This document shows positions 1 to 10,677 of a stretch of 64,000 bases of DNA, piece after piece. The DNA is from Ryuthela nishihirai (taxonomy: Eukaryota > Arthropoda > Arachnida > Araneae > Heptathelidae): NCBI GenBank assembly GCA_038380435.1, contig JAWZYU010000689.1:1-64000 (forward strand). Reading direction: 5' to 3'. A program made the translations under genes and the position numbers. The notes under the pieces were generated by a model. It was not told where the DNA came from and did not search any database. It saw only the letters and a list, made by a program, of their open reading frames with translations. Position 1 is the first letter of the stretch. Each line of letters begins with the position of its first letter.

Positions 1-1808
1 GCAGAACCACCTAATCTCAACTGTTCGCACAACTTCCACTTGCATAAACACAATACCATCCCTGTTCCTTCTTGCACACTTTATCTCTTGAGCCACACAC
101 GTCATTAGCTCAAGATTACCATCATTTGCATATCTCAACCGGGCACAAACACCCTTCTATTTGCATGGTTGTACGACATGTCCTTCTGGTTTGGGCACTT
201 TCAATGTTGAGCAGTGTATTAGATTTAACTACATTGTAGGAAAGACGAAAGAGATCGCATAATTTTACCTACGATTCTAGGGGATCGCAGTGTCGAAACG
301 CTTGAGAATCTTTCATCTAAATGATGATAGCTTACCATCTTCAGTAGAAATAATCAGATTAATCCTCCTTGTCAAAAGCAAAAATTTTAAAATGAAGACG
401 CGGGGCACTTGAAATTTTGCGTGATCTGGTAGCAACCTGTGTTTTCATAGGCATTGTTAATTTACATGTTGCAGGGGATTGTGGGTTCGTAGATCAATTT
501 CGATCAACATTGGAAATTTGTAGGTAATACTGTCTATAATAGTGTATTTTTACCTTTGGGGATATTTATAAAAAATAAAACATTCATGAAAAACTCTGTT
601 ACCATAATTTTCCATCATTACATCCAGATAAATTTCCATAGGAAAAAACATTCTCCTTTGACAACAATATAAGTGTTACAATTTAATTCAAATACATTGA
701 CAGTGTTACTATCGATGCAGCTTTCAACTACAATCAACAATTTCGCATTTCAACTGGTTTTGATTCATTTATGATTTCAGTTACAAACATTATGGTCAGT
801 AACAACGCAGTTGATACTTCAAAATTCCCCAAACTTCACAAAAGATGTCTCAAACTTCAGTGTTAAAAAATACCGTATCGATCTTGTTACATTTAGATGG
901 TGTTTCCTCAATTTTCAGCTATATACTGTCAGTGCTTATATCACTTGTTTCATCATAGAAAAAAAACCATTTGTGTCATTTCGAGAAATGAATGTTTCCT
1001 GAATTATTGCAACTTTTATTTCAGCATTTTTTTTATTCAACTTTTTTTTACAAGTTGTCTCTTGTAGTTGTCCCTCATAGTCTTTTCAAGTGCACTGCAT
1101 CCCATTTGGGCATTATACACTAAAATTGTTCCGCGAGCAATATCGATAATTTTCGTAGCTATCAAAAAGAGGAACCAGATATCACACGACCAGCATTTTC
1201 CTTCTGGCAACTTGGGCCAAACGTTTTATAACAGTGAGCCCAGTTCATCACCAAAATGAGGTCTGTTCATGTTAGCTATAGTCAGAAGGATTTTAAATAA
1301 AATTCAGTTTAATGAAAAAAAATCTAACCCATCCATAGGGTTTTAACATCCTGAAGTAAGTCCAAGAGCCTAATTAATTTAAGAACGTTTCCAAATTAAT
1401 TTATCTGCAATTCAGCACAATATATCTTCTATATTCAAAAGTTTTTTTTTGAAACTATGAGATTTCCATTTTATAGTATGCACGATATTAATAATTACAT
1501 TTATAAAATTCCTTTTTAGGGAAAGTCAGTACGCAAATGTCTTCCTAAACTACACACAAAAAGATATGAAAACGGTGCTAACAATGAAAGCAGAATATTC
1601 AGACAGAATTTCGAAACAAACTGTTGCTCCAGGTTATTTCATTGAGACGTTTTGTATATGTTGATAGAGAAATTTAATAGTAATTATCATGTAATAAATT
1701 TCTGCTGATAAGAATAGTACACAAATGAAATTTTATGGCAGCATATGCAAGTTAAGAAAAAAATAACTTTTTTACCTTGATTCATATCATGCGTTATTAC
1801 CCTTCAAA
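1..1808. other. AT-rich intergenic DNA, no gene seen
   Basis: No reading frame here has recognisable protein similarity, codon bias or splice structure. The longest open stretches (about 60 codons) are what AT-rich DNA gives by chance. I see no RNA gene. Short poly-A/T runs are the only obvious structure. Confidence 0.6.
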
Positions 1809-2039
1809 CAGGGCCGGATGTGGGGGAGGGGCAAGGATACCCCCTATCAGAATGGGAGTAAAGATAATGGAGGTGAAAAATATTTAACTTTTTTACATTT
1901 GATGGATTTTGTGAAGAATTTTTTTAAAGATCCGTAAAAAGGAAGAGGGGAAGTATTACAGTATAATGCATTGGAAATCCATTTCTCCGTTTCGATTATG
2001 GATCTTGACCCCACTCCCTCGATTTTTTTCTAGATCTGA
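1809..2039. mobile_element. possible short DNA element with GC-rich imperfect terminal inverted repeats
   Basis: The left end begins CAGGGCCGGATGTGGGGGAG and continues into GGGCAAGGAT. Read on the opposite strand, the right end gives CAGATCTAG, then a T/A run, then GAGGGAGTGGGGTCAAGAT. The two ends are similar in inverted orientation, while the interior is AT-rich without an ORF. This is the look of a non-autonomous DNA transposon. A similar right-end sequence (poly-pyrimidine, then AATTTTTTTCTA) occurs near 15,930-15,967, so a diverged family is likely. No convincing target-site duplication was found. Confidence 0.3.
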
Positions 2040-3449
2040 GCTTACCGTTAAGTATATTAGAAATACTTTCTCTTCCTTTCACTCATTAATGACGATACTA
2101 GGGTTATTATAAATATTAATTTAGAGTTTTATTTACAGTCAAATTAAAGATATTATTTCGGTGTTTTAAATTCGAATAATTGACTTGTTCTTTTCTTTAC
2201 ACATGAGATGTGAACAGAGCTCATATATATATATATTTACTACTTAGGTAGCATATAGCTTTGAAGTTAAATTGTTTTATCTCTCAACAGCAGTTTTGTG
2301 CATATAATGAGAAAAATAGCAAGGTTATAAGCACCCCAAATACATATCTGGGTAGGAAAAGGGAACTAATTGGAGAGCTCTTAGGAAACAGACAGAAACT
2401 TCCCATGGTCATCTAATGGGTTTTTCAAGCTGTAAAAATTATGGCTCCCTCGCTCAAGAGGCCATAATGTAATATCTTTTTCATGGACAGGGTCTCTTCA
2501 AAGACCATCGGTGTCCCTTTTCTCAATGCAGGCCAGTAGGGTCTCAAATCCGGAAATAACGAAATATAAACCTAGAGTACTTCGATGGCGACAACCTACA
2601 TCCCCTCTTTGGAAAATCTTACAAACTGCTTAATTAAAAACAATACTCTTCGGAATTCCCAATGTTATGAAAGCTGTTCTAAATTGGGTTATTCGATAAA
2701 TACAGTTATATTCCTGCAAGTTTTCTATTACTGTGTGCTTTTGATTATGCTGAGTTTGAAATTATTGAACATATCATTTAAATTGTGGAGAATTGTAATT
2801 TATTAACAAGTAGGTACGTATTTCGTGTCTTGTATATGTTATCATATAGGTTTGATTAATGTACTGTTTTTCAGTAACAGAAATTTATTTTCTGTTACTG
2901 TTACTTAATGACAATTACTGTTGACAATATGTATTGACATATACAAAAGCTTCTTAACACAATAATCGTGCAGGAGCAGTTTATTTGAAATTTTCAAATT
3001 CTGGAAGCGTGTTGTGTTTAATTAACGTTTTGTTAGACAATTATGTTAATATATTGGGTTTTCCACAGTTGATTATCAGTTAATATTAGTAACATACTGT
3101 GTTTCTCCCGGTTGATACCCGAAGGATTTATGTTCTCACATTTCAGATCTCCTGGGCCTGCATTGAGGAAAACAACATTGATAGGTGTAAAAAAAACATT
3201 GTGTTGAGTCAAATATTACGCTAATTTCTCTTGTGCAGAAGAACTATAACCTGTGCATCTTAAAAACACACTAGATGCATTTGTTGGGAGTCTTCCATCT
3301 GTTTCCTAATAGCTATACACGGTGCCTTGAATTCATGGCCCAAATGTGAGGGAATAGTAGTGCATACTGAACCCACCAATATTCGTCATACAATATGCGG
3401 CCGCAAACGCAGCCCGGTGTCGGTAGGGGGCATAGACGAGGCGGCACGG
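2040..3449. other. AT-rich intergenic DNA, no gene seen
   Basis: A 73-codon open frame near 2585-2806 has no recognisable features and is treated as chance. There is an (AT)n run at about 2224-2236 and a local inverted repeat built on TAACAGAAA/TTTCTGTTA at about 2875-2900. GC content rises from about 3330 where the transposon-derived block begins. Confidence 0.5.
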
Positions 3450-3479
3450 CTTAAAAGCAGTGGATCGACTGCTTTTAAA
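3450..3479. repeat. 11-bp perfect inverted repeat
   Basis: Arms TTAAAAGCAGT and ACTGCTTTTAA flank a 6-nt loop, just upstream of the DUF4817 remnant. It could be a terminator-like fold, a transposon end scar or a small snap-back duplication. The sequence alone does not decide. Confidence 0.5.
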
Positions 3480-3533
3480 ATAAGGTTAATTTTTAAAATA
3501 ATCCCAGCATTCTCTGCGTCGACAAGACACGAG

Positions 3534-3797
3534 ATGGAGCAGTTTACGAACGCAGAGAAAGCCGATATGCACCTGATGTATGGCGTAGCCGAGGGCAATG
3601 GTAGAGAGGAGCAAAGACTCTACTGTAAGCGATATCCTATGCGCCATGTGCCCAATCATAAAATGTTTGCACGACTGCACCACCAGCTGTCTGAGGCAGG
3701 CACCTTCCACGTCAGTCGACATGATGCCGGACGAGCACGGATGGTCAGAACACCAGCTATGAGCGAGGACATCTTGCATATGGTGACAGATAACCCC
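3534..3797 (+). pseudogene. DUF4817 helix-turn-helix remnant
   Basis: An open frame of about 88 codons starting MEQFTNAEKADMHLMYG carries the family's typical pattern: FTNAE.ADMH..YG.A.GNGR, then RLY..R.P.R..PNH..FARLH..L.E.G.F.V.R.DAGR.R.VRTP. DUF4817 is a transposase-type DNA-binding HTH domain that is abundant in arthropod genomes, usually as multicopy transposon-derived genes. Only this N-terminal HTH part is present. The frame then runs directly into sequence of a Jockey-like LINE, so no catalytic domain follows. The frame stays open upstream to 3327, but that part looks non-coding. I treat it as a relic; recognition is from remembered family pattern. Confidence 0.7.
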
Positions 3798-3824
3798 CTG
3801 CCACTGAGCTGTCCTCTTACAGGC

Positions 3825-3868
3825 CCATTGCTCTATCATCTTGCTTCTGCAAGATGATAGAGCAATGG
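3825..3868. repeat. 20-bp perfect hairpin inside the RT relic
   Basis: Arms 3825-3844 and 3849-3868 are exact reverse complements around a TTCT loop. The hairpin falls on codons of the RPIALSSC...MIEQ segment. The translated segment still looks like RT, so either chance codon choice or local conversion made the two arms match. Confidence 0.8.
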
Positions 3869-4814
3869 ACCCTTGGATGCCTGGAATGGTATCTAGAGTC
3901 CAGTGCCTCCTCCCTGACAGCCTCTCGGGTTTCTGCAAAGGGAGATGCACGTTGGACAATCTAATCGACTTCACCTCTGCTGCTGATCAGGCGCTGTCCT
4001 TGGGAGAGACTACTGTCGCTGTCTTCTTTGACATCCAGAAGGCATTCGATTCCCTGTCCCACTTGGCTTTTCTCTGCAGGCTCCAGGATCTCAGAGGCAA
4101 TATCATCCAGTGGATCACAATGTACCTCTCCAACAGGACTGTTCACGTGAAGCTAGGAAACACGCTAACCGGCTCCCACACCATCAATCATGGAGTAAAT
4201 CCAGGGGATGTCCTCAGCCCGATGTTACTGAACATCTTGCTGTCAGGCCTACACTCTCGACTCGAGGATACAGTGGGTATTTCCATTTACCCGGACAATA
4301 TCTGCATCTGGTTCCCTAACCAGGACCCCTACTATGCTCAGCTCGTGATGAAACAAGCTGTGAACACGGTCGTCAAGTTCTTCGACAACCTAATCTTCAC
4401 TCTTTCCACTGATTAGACTGTGGCCATGGTTCTCACAAGGAGACGCCTTCCACCCACCTTCCCTGACCTCTTGCTTGGGCCTGATCACATCAAGGCCGTC
4501 CATCAGCATAAGTTCCTTGGTGTGGTCCTAGACAACAGGCTGAGCTGGGGGAATCACATCCAGCATCTTAAGACAGCTGCCACTGCACAGAGAAATATAC
4601 TGTCTTCCCTTGCTGGTATCTGCTGGGGAACTTCCTGCAAGACCCTCCTGATCTTGTACCGGCACTTCATTTGCTCCCACATCAACTACAGTGGTCACCT
4701 TCTGTGCAATGCCTCTGCTACACTGTTCAGCAAGTTGGCCACTGTTCACACTATATCTCTGCGCCTCTGCCTAGGATTCTGCCTTAACACACCCAATGCG
4801 TCTGTCATTACAAA

Positions 4815-4865
4815 GGCTGATGACTGCCTTTCCTCCTGCACTGGAAGAGAGATATACTGTGTCAT
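4815..4865 (+). repeat. 51-bp segment repeated downstream (copy 1)
   Basis: This stretch, GGCTGATGACTGCC through ...CTGTGTCAT inside the RT-RNase H linker of the LINE, reappears with one mismatch at 6250-6300, beyond the LINE coding region. Confidence 0.85.
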
Positions 4866-5190
4866 ATCTCGAGGCTCCATTCCCTCCATTCTAACCTTGG
4901 TCTTCTCAGGAAGTTGCATGACAGGCCTCACTCTGCCATCGCCCTGTCCGCCAAGGACTTCTATGACCGAGTCCTTCCTGCCAGCTCCAGACACTCAAAC
5001 TGGCAGGGACAGATGCTGGATGCTAGCAATACTCTCTTCCCCGACCTTCCACCCTGAAGGAACAGTGATCTTATGATTAATGTCACTATCCCTTATCTTG
5101 GTCGGAAGAGCGACTCTGATCCATAGCCATCATACTTCTCTCCACCACCTGTGTCACTGAATGATATGAGAGATGTACTGAGGTCTACAC

Positions 5191-5638
5191 TGATGTATCT
5201 GTGGACTGACTGGGAGAGGCAATGTGCTGTCTCTGCCTTTGCCATTCCCGATACTGGCATCGCCAGAGTTTCCATCTTCCGCATCTAACCTCCTCTACCT
5301 GTGCAGAGCTTCATGCTATTTTTGAGGTTGCACTTTTCATTCTCAGCCTCGAGAGTGGCAATTTTGTCATCCTTTGTGACTGCAAACCAGCCTTGGAATC
5401 TCTCCAGAAGCGAGACAGCAAGAGCTGCAACCCCTTCTTCATCCAGAAAAACATGGAGACTTGCTCAAAGATCACTTCTGCTGGAATCACGGTTCATTTC
5501 CAGTGGATCCCCTCCCATGTAGGGATACCTGGCAACGAACTTGCTGATCGTACTGCGAAGGAGGCGCTGGAGAGTCAGAGGTGTGTAACTAATTTCCCAT
5601 CTCTCTCAGTGACTGCAAGAGTTCTGTTTCACAGCTGA
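5191..5638 (+). pseudogene. RNase H domain pseudogene of the Jockey-like LINE
   Basis: Recognisable landmarks are a YTD start (about 5190), followed by an early stop; CAELHAI (the conserved Glu); VILCDCKPALESL (the third acidic residue region); and QWIPSHVGIPGNELADRTAKEA, the characteristic SHVGI.GNE.AD signature with the catalytic His and Asp. The family removes RNA from RNA:DNA hybrids. The 5' part is frame-broken near 5,200-5,230, and the ORF stops at 5638 just before the C-terminal segment. Confidence 0.8.
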
Positions 5639-5915
5639 TGAGCCAGGACCGTATTGCTCAGTGGCAGAAGAACAGCAGCTGTTCCGCATTCAGGTACCTG
5701 ATTGAACCTTTTCTCATTGCTCCTAACCTCGGCAATCTCCTCAGATCTGAGGAGACCCTCCTTCATTGTCTCCGAGTTGGTGTCATCTACAGCAACTCTA
5801 CGCTTCACACTCTTGGCAGAGCTTACAGTCCAGACTGTGACACTTGCAGCACACCTGAGACTATCTCACGTTCTGCTCAACTGCTCCTGCTACAATGCTG
5901 AAAGAGAAGCTTGAC
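5638..5915 (+). pseudogene. C-terminal Cys/His segment of the Jockey-like LINE
   Basis: The reading frame gives MSQDRIAQWQ... and then SPDCDTCSTPET. After a frame change it gives HVLLNCSCYNAERE. The pattern C..C...ET..H.L..C..Y...R is typical of the tail after RNase H in Jockey/I-type and related LINE ORF2 proteins, and of their pseudogenes. The frame change between PET and HVLL shows it is broken. Confidence 0.65.
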
Positions 5916-6179
5916 TCCGTGAGCTTCATGCTATCGGAACCACTGACTACATAATTACTTCTTGGCAACAATGACAATGCAAAACTGCAACGTGCGTGCT
6001 TCCGTATGGTCACTGACTTCTTTCAGAACATTGACCTCTTCTGCAAGGTCTAATGTTCTTTACTTTACTTTCTCCAAAATAGAACCTTTTTCTTTTGAGA
6101 TAGCTAAGAGGCGGTTTCTTTTGCATCCACAATCTCGCCCTTCCGTTGTGACTTGTGTAAGGATCCCCTAGTTTGGAGG

Positions 6180-6715
6180 CTAATTTTCACCATATTTACA
6201 ACCCCCTCCATGACGCAGACCTATCAACAGAGTTGATGAAATTTGCAGAGGCTGATGACTGCCTTTCCACCTGCACTGGAAGAGAGATATACTGTGTCAT
6301 CTCACTATCCATTAGTTAGTAGTCCCCGAGGTGCTGAACACAAACATGACACTAAAATTTGTCGATTGCCTCTTGTTTAGGAGAGACAGAGATGGTCAAG
6401 TATAAATGACTAGGTCCGCATTGAGTGCATAGGTAACCATTTCGGAACGCTGTATTTTAAACTCCAGATTACAGCATATTGCGTTGTATTGCATCAGCCT
6501 GCCATACACACAACCCCGGAAGTATTGCATCATTGTCTGATGCAATGTTGTTGAGTCATGATATCGCGGCTTTATGATCGCGGACAAAAAATGATGCAAT
6601 CGTTAGTTGTAAGTGACGTCTCATAGGGTGAGCAAGTCTTTTGAACGACTCCCATTTACCTCTGAGTCATAAGGACCACACAAGTGATCCTTGCAGTTTT
6701 AATCCAGCAGTAGTA
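6180..6715. other. no gene; holds a duplicated LINE segment and small inverted repeats
   Basis: After the LINE there is a 51-bp repeat copy (6250-6300) and then sequence without coding features. Short inverted repeats built on TTGCATCATTG/TGATGCAAT and ATCGCGG lie around 6,525-6,600. Confidence 0.5.
6250..6300 (+). repeat. 51-bp segment repeated from inside the LINE (copy 2)
   Basis: Matches 4815-4865 in direct orientation with a single T/A difference. Flanks on both sides are unrelated to those of copy 1, so this is a small transferred patch and not the edge of a second LINE copy. Confidence 0.85.
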
Positions 6716-8740
6716 ATGCCTCATAACTGTGTTATTAGTGCAGATACATTTTGTTACATTTGCAGGATAGTTCCGTTTACAAGCCACAAAAGGGCCATCA
6801 CTCCAATAGTGAATGCGGCGTATGTGCTTCATTTTGGATGGAAGATCGTGGACCAGGACAAGGCCTCGGCGCCACACATATGCTACAGTACATTGCATGA
6901 AATTTTCCAAAGTGGCTGAAAGATGAAACGGTGGCAATGCCGTTTGCTGTTCCTATGGTTTGGGGAGAGCCAAGAAATGACTCAAATGACTGCTACTTCT
7001 GCATGGTTCCACCTATTTCTGGAGGCATCAGAAGGAAAAAGAAGTGAACAATAGCGTACCCAAATATACAATCTGCTCTCCGACCAGTTCCACAAGGCGA
7101 AGGCCTTCCCATTCCCGAACCTCCAAAAGAATTTTCCATCGATTCAGACAATGAGTGGAGGGGAACCGACGTCGGGTTCTCCACAGCCTTTGGTGTCTAA
7201 TGATGATCCATACATCTGCCACAGTGAATGATCTGCGCCAAAGAATCTCACCAAAGAAGAAATGAACTATCTTGTTCGTGATATGGAGCTGTCCAAGGCC
7301 AAAGTAGAGTTTCTTGGATCAAGACTTAAACAATGGGATCTTCTCAAGGAAAATATCCGAGTGACTTCATTTCGAACTCGTCATGAACAGTTTGCACCTT
7401 ACTTCAGAAAGAATATGACCTTGTGTTCTGTTCTGATGTAGATGGCCTGATGAATGCCCTTGGAATCAAACATGACCCTCAAGAATAGCCACTATTCATA
7501 GACTCCTCGAAATTCAATCTCAAGGCAGTGTTGCTGCATAATGGAAATCGACTTCCATCCATTCTGGAAGGATGGAAAAAGTACTAATGTATGCAAAGTT
7601 CCATTCCAAAAAGCAATTATGATCATAAAGGTAGTTTTAGATCTAACTGCACAACACTGGAAACGCTGTTGGGAGACAGATGGTAGCCTCCCGTCATGGC
7701 CATCCAGCATGTTCTTTAACGTGCACAGAGTATGGACGTACATGGTTGAAAGTCCAATCCGACGGACAGTGGCCTTTCCAAGCCCATCGGTATCCTCTAC
7801 TGACCATGGGCAGGGCGAGGAATTTTGCGGAGACAAATCTTAATGCTGACCCAGCTGGGACTTGAACCTGGGAACTACAGATTACGAGCCTGGCACGCTA
7901 CCGACTGAGCTACCCCCGCCAGAGGTGGGGAGGGGACCAGAGAGTAAACAGCTTTTAAACCTGTTCCTAAAACAGCTGTTGAACTGTCTTCAACACAGCA
8001 AGTATGGCTGGCATCTCTCTTGTGACTTGAAGGTAATGGTTCTGTTGATGGGTTTTCAGCTGGGATACACGAAGTACTGCTGTTTCTTATGTGAAGTGGA
8101 CAACAGAGAAAGAATTTTCACTCTGTGAAGAGAAACTGGCCTCAGAAGAAATCTTTGAAGGTCGGAGAAAAGAATGTTGGACACCCAACACTGGCAGAAA
8201 CGCAAAAATCCTGCTACAGTCCTTACACATCAACCTCGGTGTGATGAAAAACTTCGTAAAAGTCATGGACTGGACTGCATCAGCTTTCAAGTACTTGGCT
8301 TACAAATTCCCTTTACTCAGCAAAGCGAAAATTAAATAAGGGATTGTTGTGGGTCCTCAGATTCGCTAGCTGTTCAAAGACCAGATATTAAATAACCTGC
8401 TTCCGGGTGACGAAAAAAAAGCTTGGGACGCATTTCGTCTGGTGTCAACTAAATTCCTCAGGAATATCAGGGCAGACAACTACAGGAAACTGGTTAAGGA
8501 CATATTGTCTCTGTATCACGAACTTTGATGCAATATGTCCTTAAAGATCTATTTTCTCCATTCCCACTTACATTTCTTCCCCAACAACTGATGCATGGCT
8601 GGTGATGAGCGCGGTGAGCGTTTTCAACAGGACATTGCAACGATAGAGATGCGATACCAGGGAATCTGGTGCACTTCAATGTTGGCTGACTACTGTTGGA
8701 CGCTTGCCAGATATGATTCGTAGCAGCTGTACAAGCGACG
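6716..8740 (+). pseudogene. broken copy of a multicopy arthropod orphan family (transposon-like, function unknown)
   Basis: From ATG 6716 the translation gives MPHNCVI...TFCYIC and KRAITPIVNAAY, then FGWKIVDQDKASAPHICY and, in another frame, MPFAVPMVWGEP...DCYFCMV and YPNIQSALRPVP. Further on come FIDSSKFNLKAVLLHNGNRLPSI, then GWHLSCDLKV...GYTKYCCFLC, LHINLGVMKNFVKVMD and a tail resembling DERGERFQQDIATIE.RYQG. I recognise this as a protein family present in many copies in arthropod genomes. It has Cys/His pairs suggestive of zinc binding, and I know no assigned reaction. Several stops (for example after DPQE, YHEL and PNN), frame changes and a SINE insertion kill this copy. No introns are evident, consistent with a mobile or retro-copied origin. 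Confidence 0.65.
7560..7925 (-). mobile_element. tRNA-derived SINE inserted in the orphan-family pseudogene
   Basis: On the - strand the segment near 7,925-7,850 reads GGCGGGGGTAGCTCAGTCGG, then a loop containing CTCGTAA, then GGTTCAAGTCC. These are a tRNA 5' half, A box and B box. The 3' acceptor strand does not pair with the 5' GGCGGGG and the T stem is imperfect, so it is not a working tRNA. A body of about 290 bp follows on the - strand. The insertion interrupts the orphan-family frame between NGNRLPSI and QLLNCLQHSKYGWH. The left boundary is approximate. Confidence 0.7.
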
Positions 8741-9132
8741 GGCAAAGCGACTTCGGAAGTAGAAGTGGAGTTTTACCGATACATGTCATATCTACGTATT
8801 ACTCTATTATACAAGAAACTATTGAGGATTTCTCAAAAATCGCAGCAAATTTTCCATTTTCATTGTCATATTCGTGTTCAGCACATTGAAATCTTTAAGA
8901 AATGGCTACTTTTTTCTCAGAGGCATGATTTTATGAAACTTTGTTGCCCAGTGATATCTATAAGAAGATTAGTAACCGAAAGAAACGAATTAAAGCAGAT
9001 AATTTAATGATTAGAAAGAATACTGTGAAATCTAAAAATAAGAATTTAAGTAAAAAAAGCAATTGGAATTTAAGAGGCATAAGCATGAGGTAAAATTAAA
9101 AACCAATGAGAATATATATAAGTTTCGTTATA
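8741..9132. other. AT-rich, no gene seen
   Basis: Similarity to the orphan family ends near 8,740. The following open frames (60-80 codons) have no recognisable features. Confidence 0.5.
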
Positions 9133-9633
9133 TCAGTTTCGTGTAGGCTCATCAATGTTCCATGGCAACATAAGCTGCAGGGAGAGGGTCTCAAGGAGAG
9201 ACCTTGGGTCCCACTGTCTAGCAGCTCGTGCAGCCTGGGACACGATCCCTAGTCCTTGAAACCCAGAGGTAGTGGTGAGGGAGTGAGTTGGAAGCGACAT
9301 GGCTGCTTGGAAGAATACCGTGGCATGCGAGAGGAGCGGGTGTAAGGGTTTAACTGTTGGACAGTGCGACGTGTGACCAGATTTGTGAACATTGGAAGAT
9401 GGATTCTGTTCGACTAAGCAGAAAGATGTTGAACGATGGAGATCTCTCTTAAGAAGAAATAAATCAAATGCTCGGATTAATTTATCCTTTGGAATCAAGT
9501 TGTTATGAGTATTGAAGTATTCAGCGGTAAGAGACCTTGCCTTGCATACTGAAAGGTACATTGATACAGCAAGCATAACTACAGTTATTCGAAATATGTG
9601 TAAATATGTAATAAAAACTGTAAATATCTCCAA
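9133..9633 (-). CDS. unassigned 166-codon open frame, doubtful
   Basis: The frame begins MEIFTVFITYLHIFRITVVML, a hydrophobic N-terminus that could pass for a signal anchor, and ends in a Leu/Ser/Thr-rich part encoded by a GC-richer patch (9,140-9,440). No family is recognised, no neighbouring exon or promoter is evident, and the frame is short for its composition. It could be a fragment of an exon, part of an unrecognised repeat, or chance. Confidence 0.15.
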   Translation of the reverse strand: MEIFTVFITYLHIFRITVVMLAVSMYLSVCKARSLTAEYFNTHNNLIPKDKLIRAFDLFLLKRDLHRSTSFCLVEQNPSSNVHKSGHTSHCPTVKPLHPLLSHATVFFQAAMSLPTHSLTTTSGFQGLGIVSQAARAARQWDPRSLLETLSLQLMLPWNIDEPTRN

Positions 9634-10457
9634 CAGCAGTGTCTTTTATTGTTTTGGTGAAAGTTTATCATGCAATATCCAGGTTTTTAAGGAACTGAAG
9701 TAGAGGAAAATACTTAGAAATTGCCCGAAAATCATGTACAATCTTCACCCTCTCTAATATATCATGTACAGACGGCCAAGACGTATTCTGAAATTGGAAA
9801 TCCCTACAAAAACTATCACTACACAAATCGTTCACACCTTCTATATCTGTATATTTTTTCTTTCATTTAGCCGGTAAGCTGTACCGGCAAGAAGTTATTT
9901 GCCAGTACGAAGTACCAGTAAGACATTTTTCAGTAGTGTGCAGTTAACGATTTCTTTAATACTTTATGATTTTTCAATTAATCAATTAATTTTAAACAGT
10001 GAATCCTTCCTTTTAACAAAAATTCCTCGTTTTTTAATTAAATAAGAAATAAATAAATACCCTCTCAAGCAGCTGCTTGCCACAGAGATCTGATAGGAGC
10101 CTCTCAGTTTATATGCCATAGTAGAAGGTCTCAGAGGATGGCAGGGCCTCAGCAGAAAAACGACACATGCATTCATGACACTAGTACTATTTAACCCTTT
10201 TGATGCCAAGCTGTTTGAAAACCGCAAACTTGAGGTTCCATTTCTCCCAATAGGAAACAATGTTGCGAATTCACATGTAAGAAAATAAGTTAAACCAAGC
10301 TTTAAAAAATTTGCTTTGTGATGAAAATAAAACAATATTTTTTTTCTTGTTTACGATAACAACAAAATTTAAATTGTTAAAAGCGTAGTAAATAATCACA
10401 GGATAAGTCCTGTAGACATGGAACTCATGAAATGACCCGCCGAAAAAAATTTGGTTT
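9634..10457. other. AT-rich intergenic DNA, no gene seen
   Basis: No coding signal was found. The motif TTAACCCTTTTGATGCC at about 10,193 resembles the TTAA plus CCCTTTGA-type ends of piggyBac-like elements, but no matching right end was identified. Confidence 0.45.
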
Positions 10458-10493
10458 TGCCATAGATTGGGATTCGAACCCACGTCTCCGGGA
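10458..10493 (-). repeat. truncated tRNA-like element (T arm and 3' end only)
   Basis: On the - strand it reads GGAGACGTGGGTTCGAATCC followed by CAATCTATGGCA. This matches the 3' half of the tRNA-like sequence at 10,678-10,750, including the downstream AAAACCAAATTTTTTTC. The A box half is absent: the sequence upstream is unrelated AT-rich DNA. The orientation is opposite to the other copy. Confidence 0.6.
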
Positions 10494-10677
10494 AATATTA
10501 TTGATTATTGATTACACGATTTATTGATATAACGGCGTAAGCGTGAGTGACAAATACTAATTCCATCTCTAATGAGGCAACAGAGTTGTCCACTTCCCGG
10601 ATAGATGGCGCCACTAGTGCGAATCAAAAAAAAATCCGGGGAAGGTTTATAAGGTCACATAGGCTGAGAAAAGGTTA

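Larger units (their letters stand above)
3797..5076 (+). pseudogene. reverse transcriptase pseudogene of the Jockey-like LINE
   Basis: The relic starts in one frame with the motif YRPIALSSC (RT domain 0/1), then shifts frame near 3,900 into SGFCKGRCTLDNL, AVFFDIQKAFDSL (finger/palm motif A with its Asp) and GVNPGDVLSPMLLNILL (motif B region). The catalytic YxDD motif has become YPDN at 4288-4299, losing the second Asp, so the enzyme would be inactive. An in-frame TAG at 4414-4416 splits the frame. The same frame then continues through the thumb-like part HKFLGVVLDNRLSWGNHI. The family normally makes the RT that primes cDNA synthesis at a nicked target. Confidence 0.8.
3800..6180 (+). mobile_element. 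dead Jockey-superfamily-like non-LTR retrotransposon (LINE), 5' truncated
   Basis: Three successive coding relics lie in the order expected for a Jockey/I-type ORF2: reverse transcriptase (about 3797-5076), RNase H (about 5191-5638) and a C-terminal Cys/His segment (about 5638-5915). The endonuclease that should precede RT is missing, so the copy is 5' truncated and abuts the DUF4817 fragment. Frameshifts and stops show it is dead. The 3' boundary is uncertain: similarity is lost after about 5,950, and 6,180 is only a guess. Base composition is clearly richer in G+C than the flanks. Confidence 0.75.

Noticed and set aside
3486..3974. - strand 162-codon frame opposite the DUF4817/RT relics
   Set aside because: Antisense shadow of the transposon coding strand; no own similarity.
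7541..7843. Open frames on both strands in the SINE body
   Set aside because: They fall in a tRNA-derived non-coding element; no protein features.
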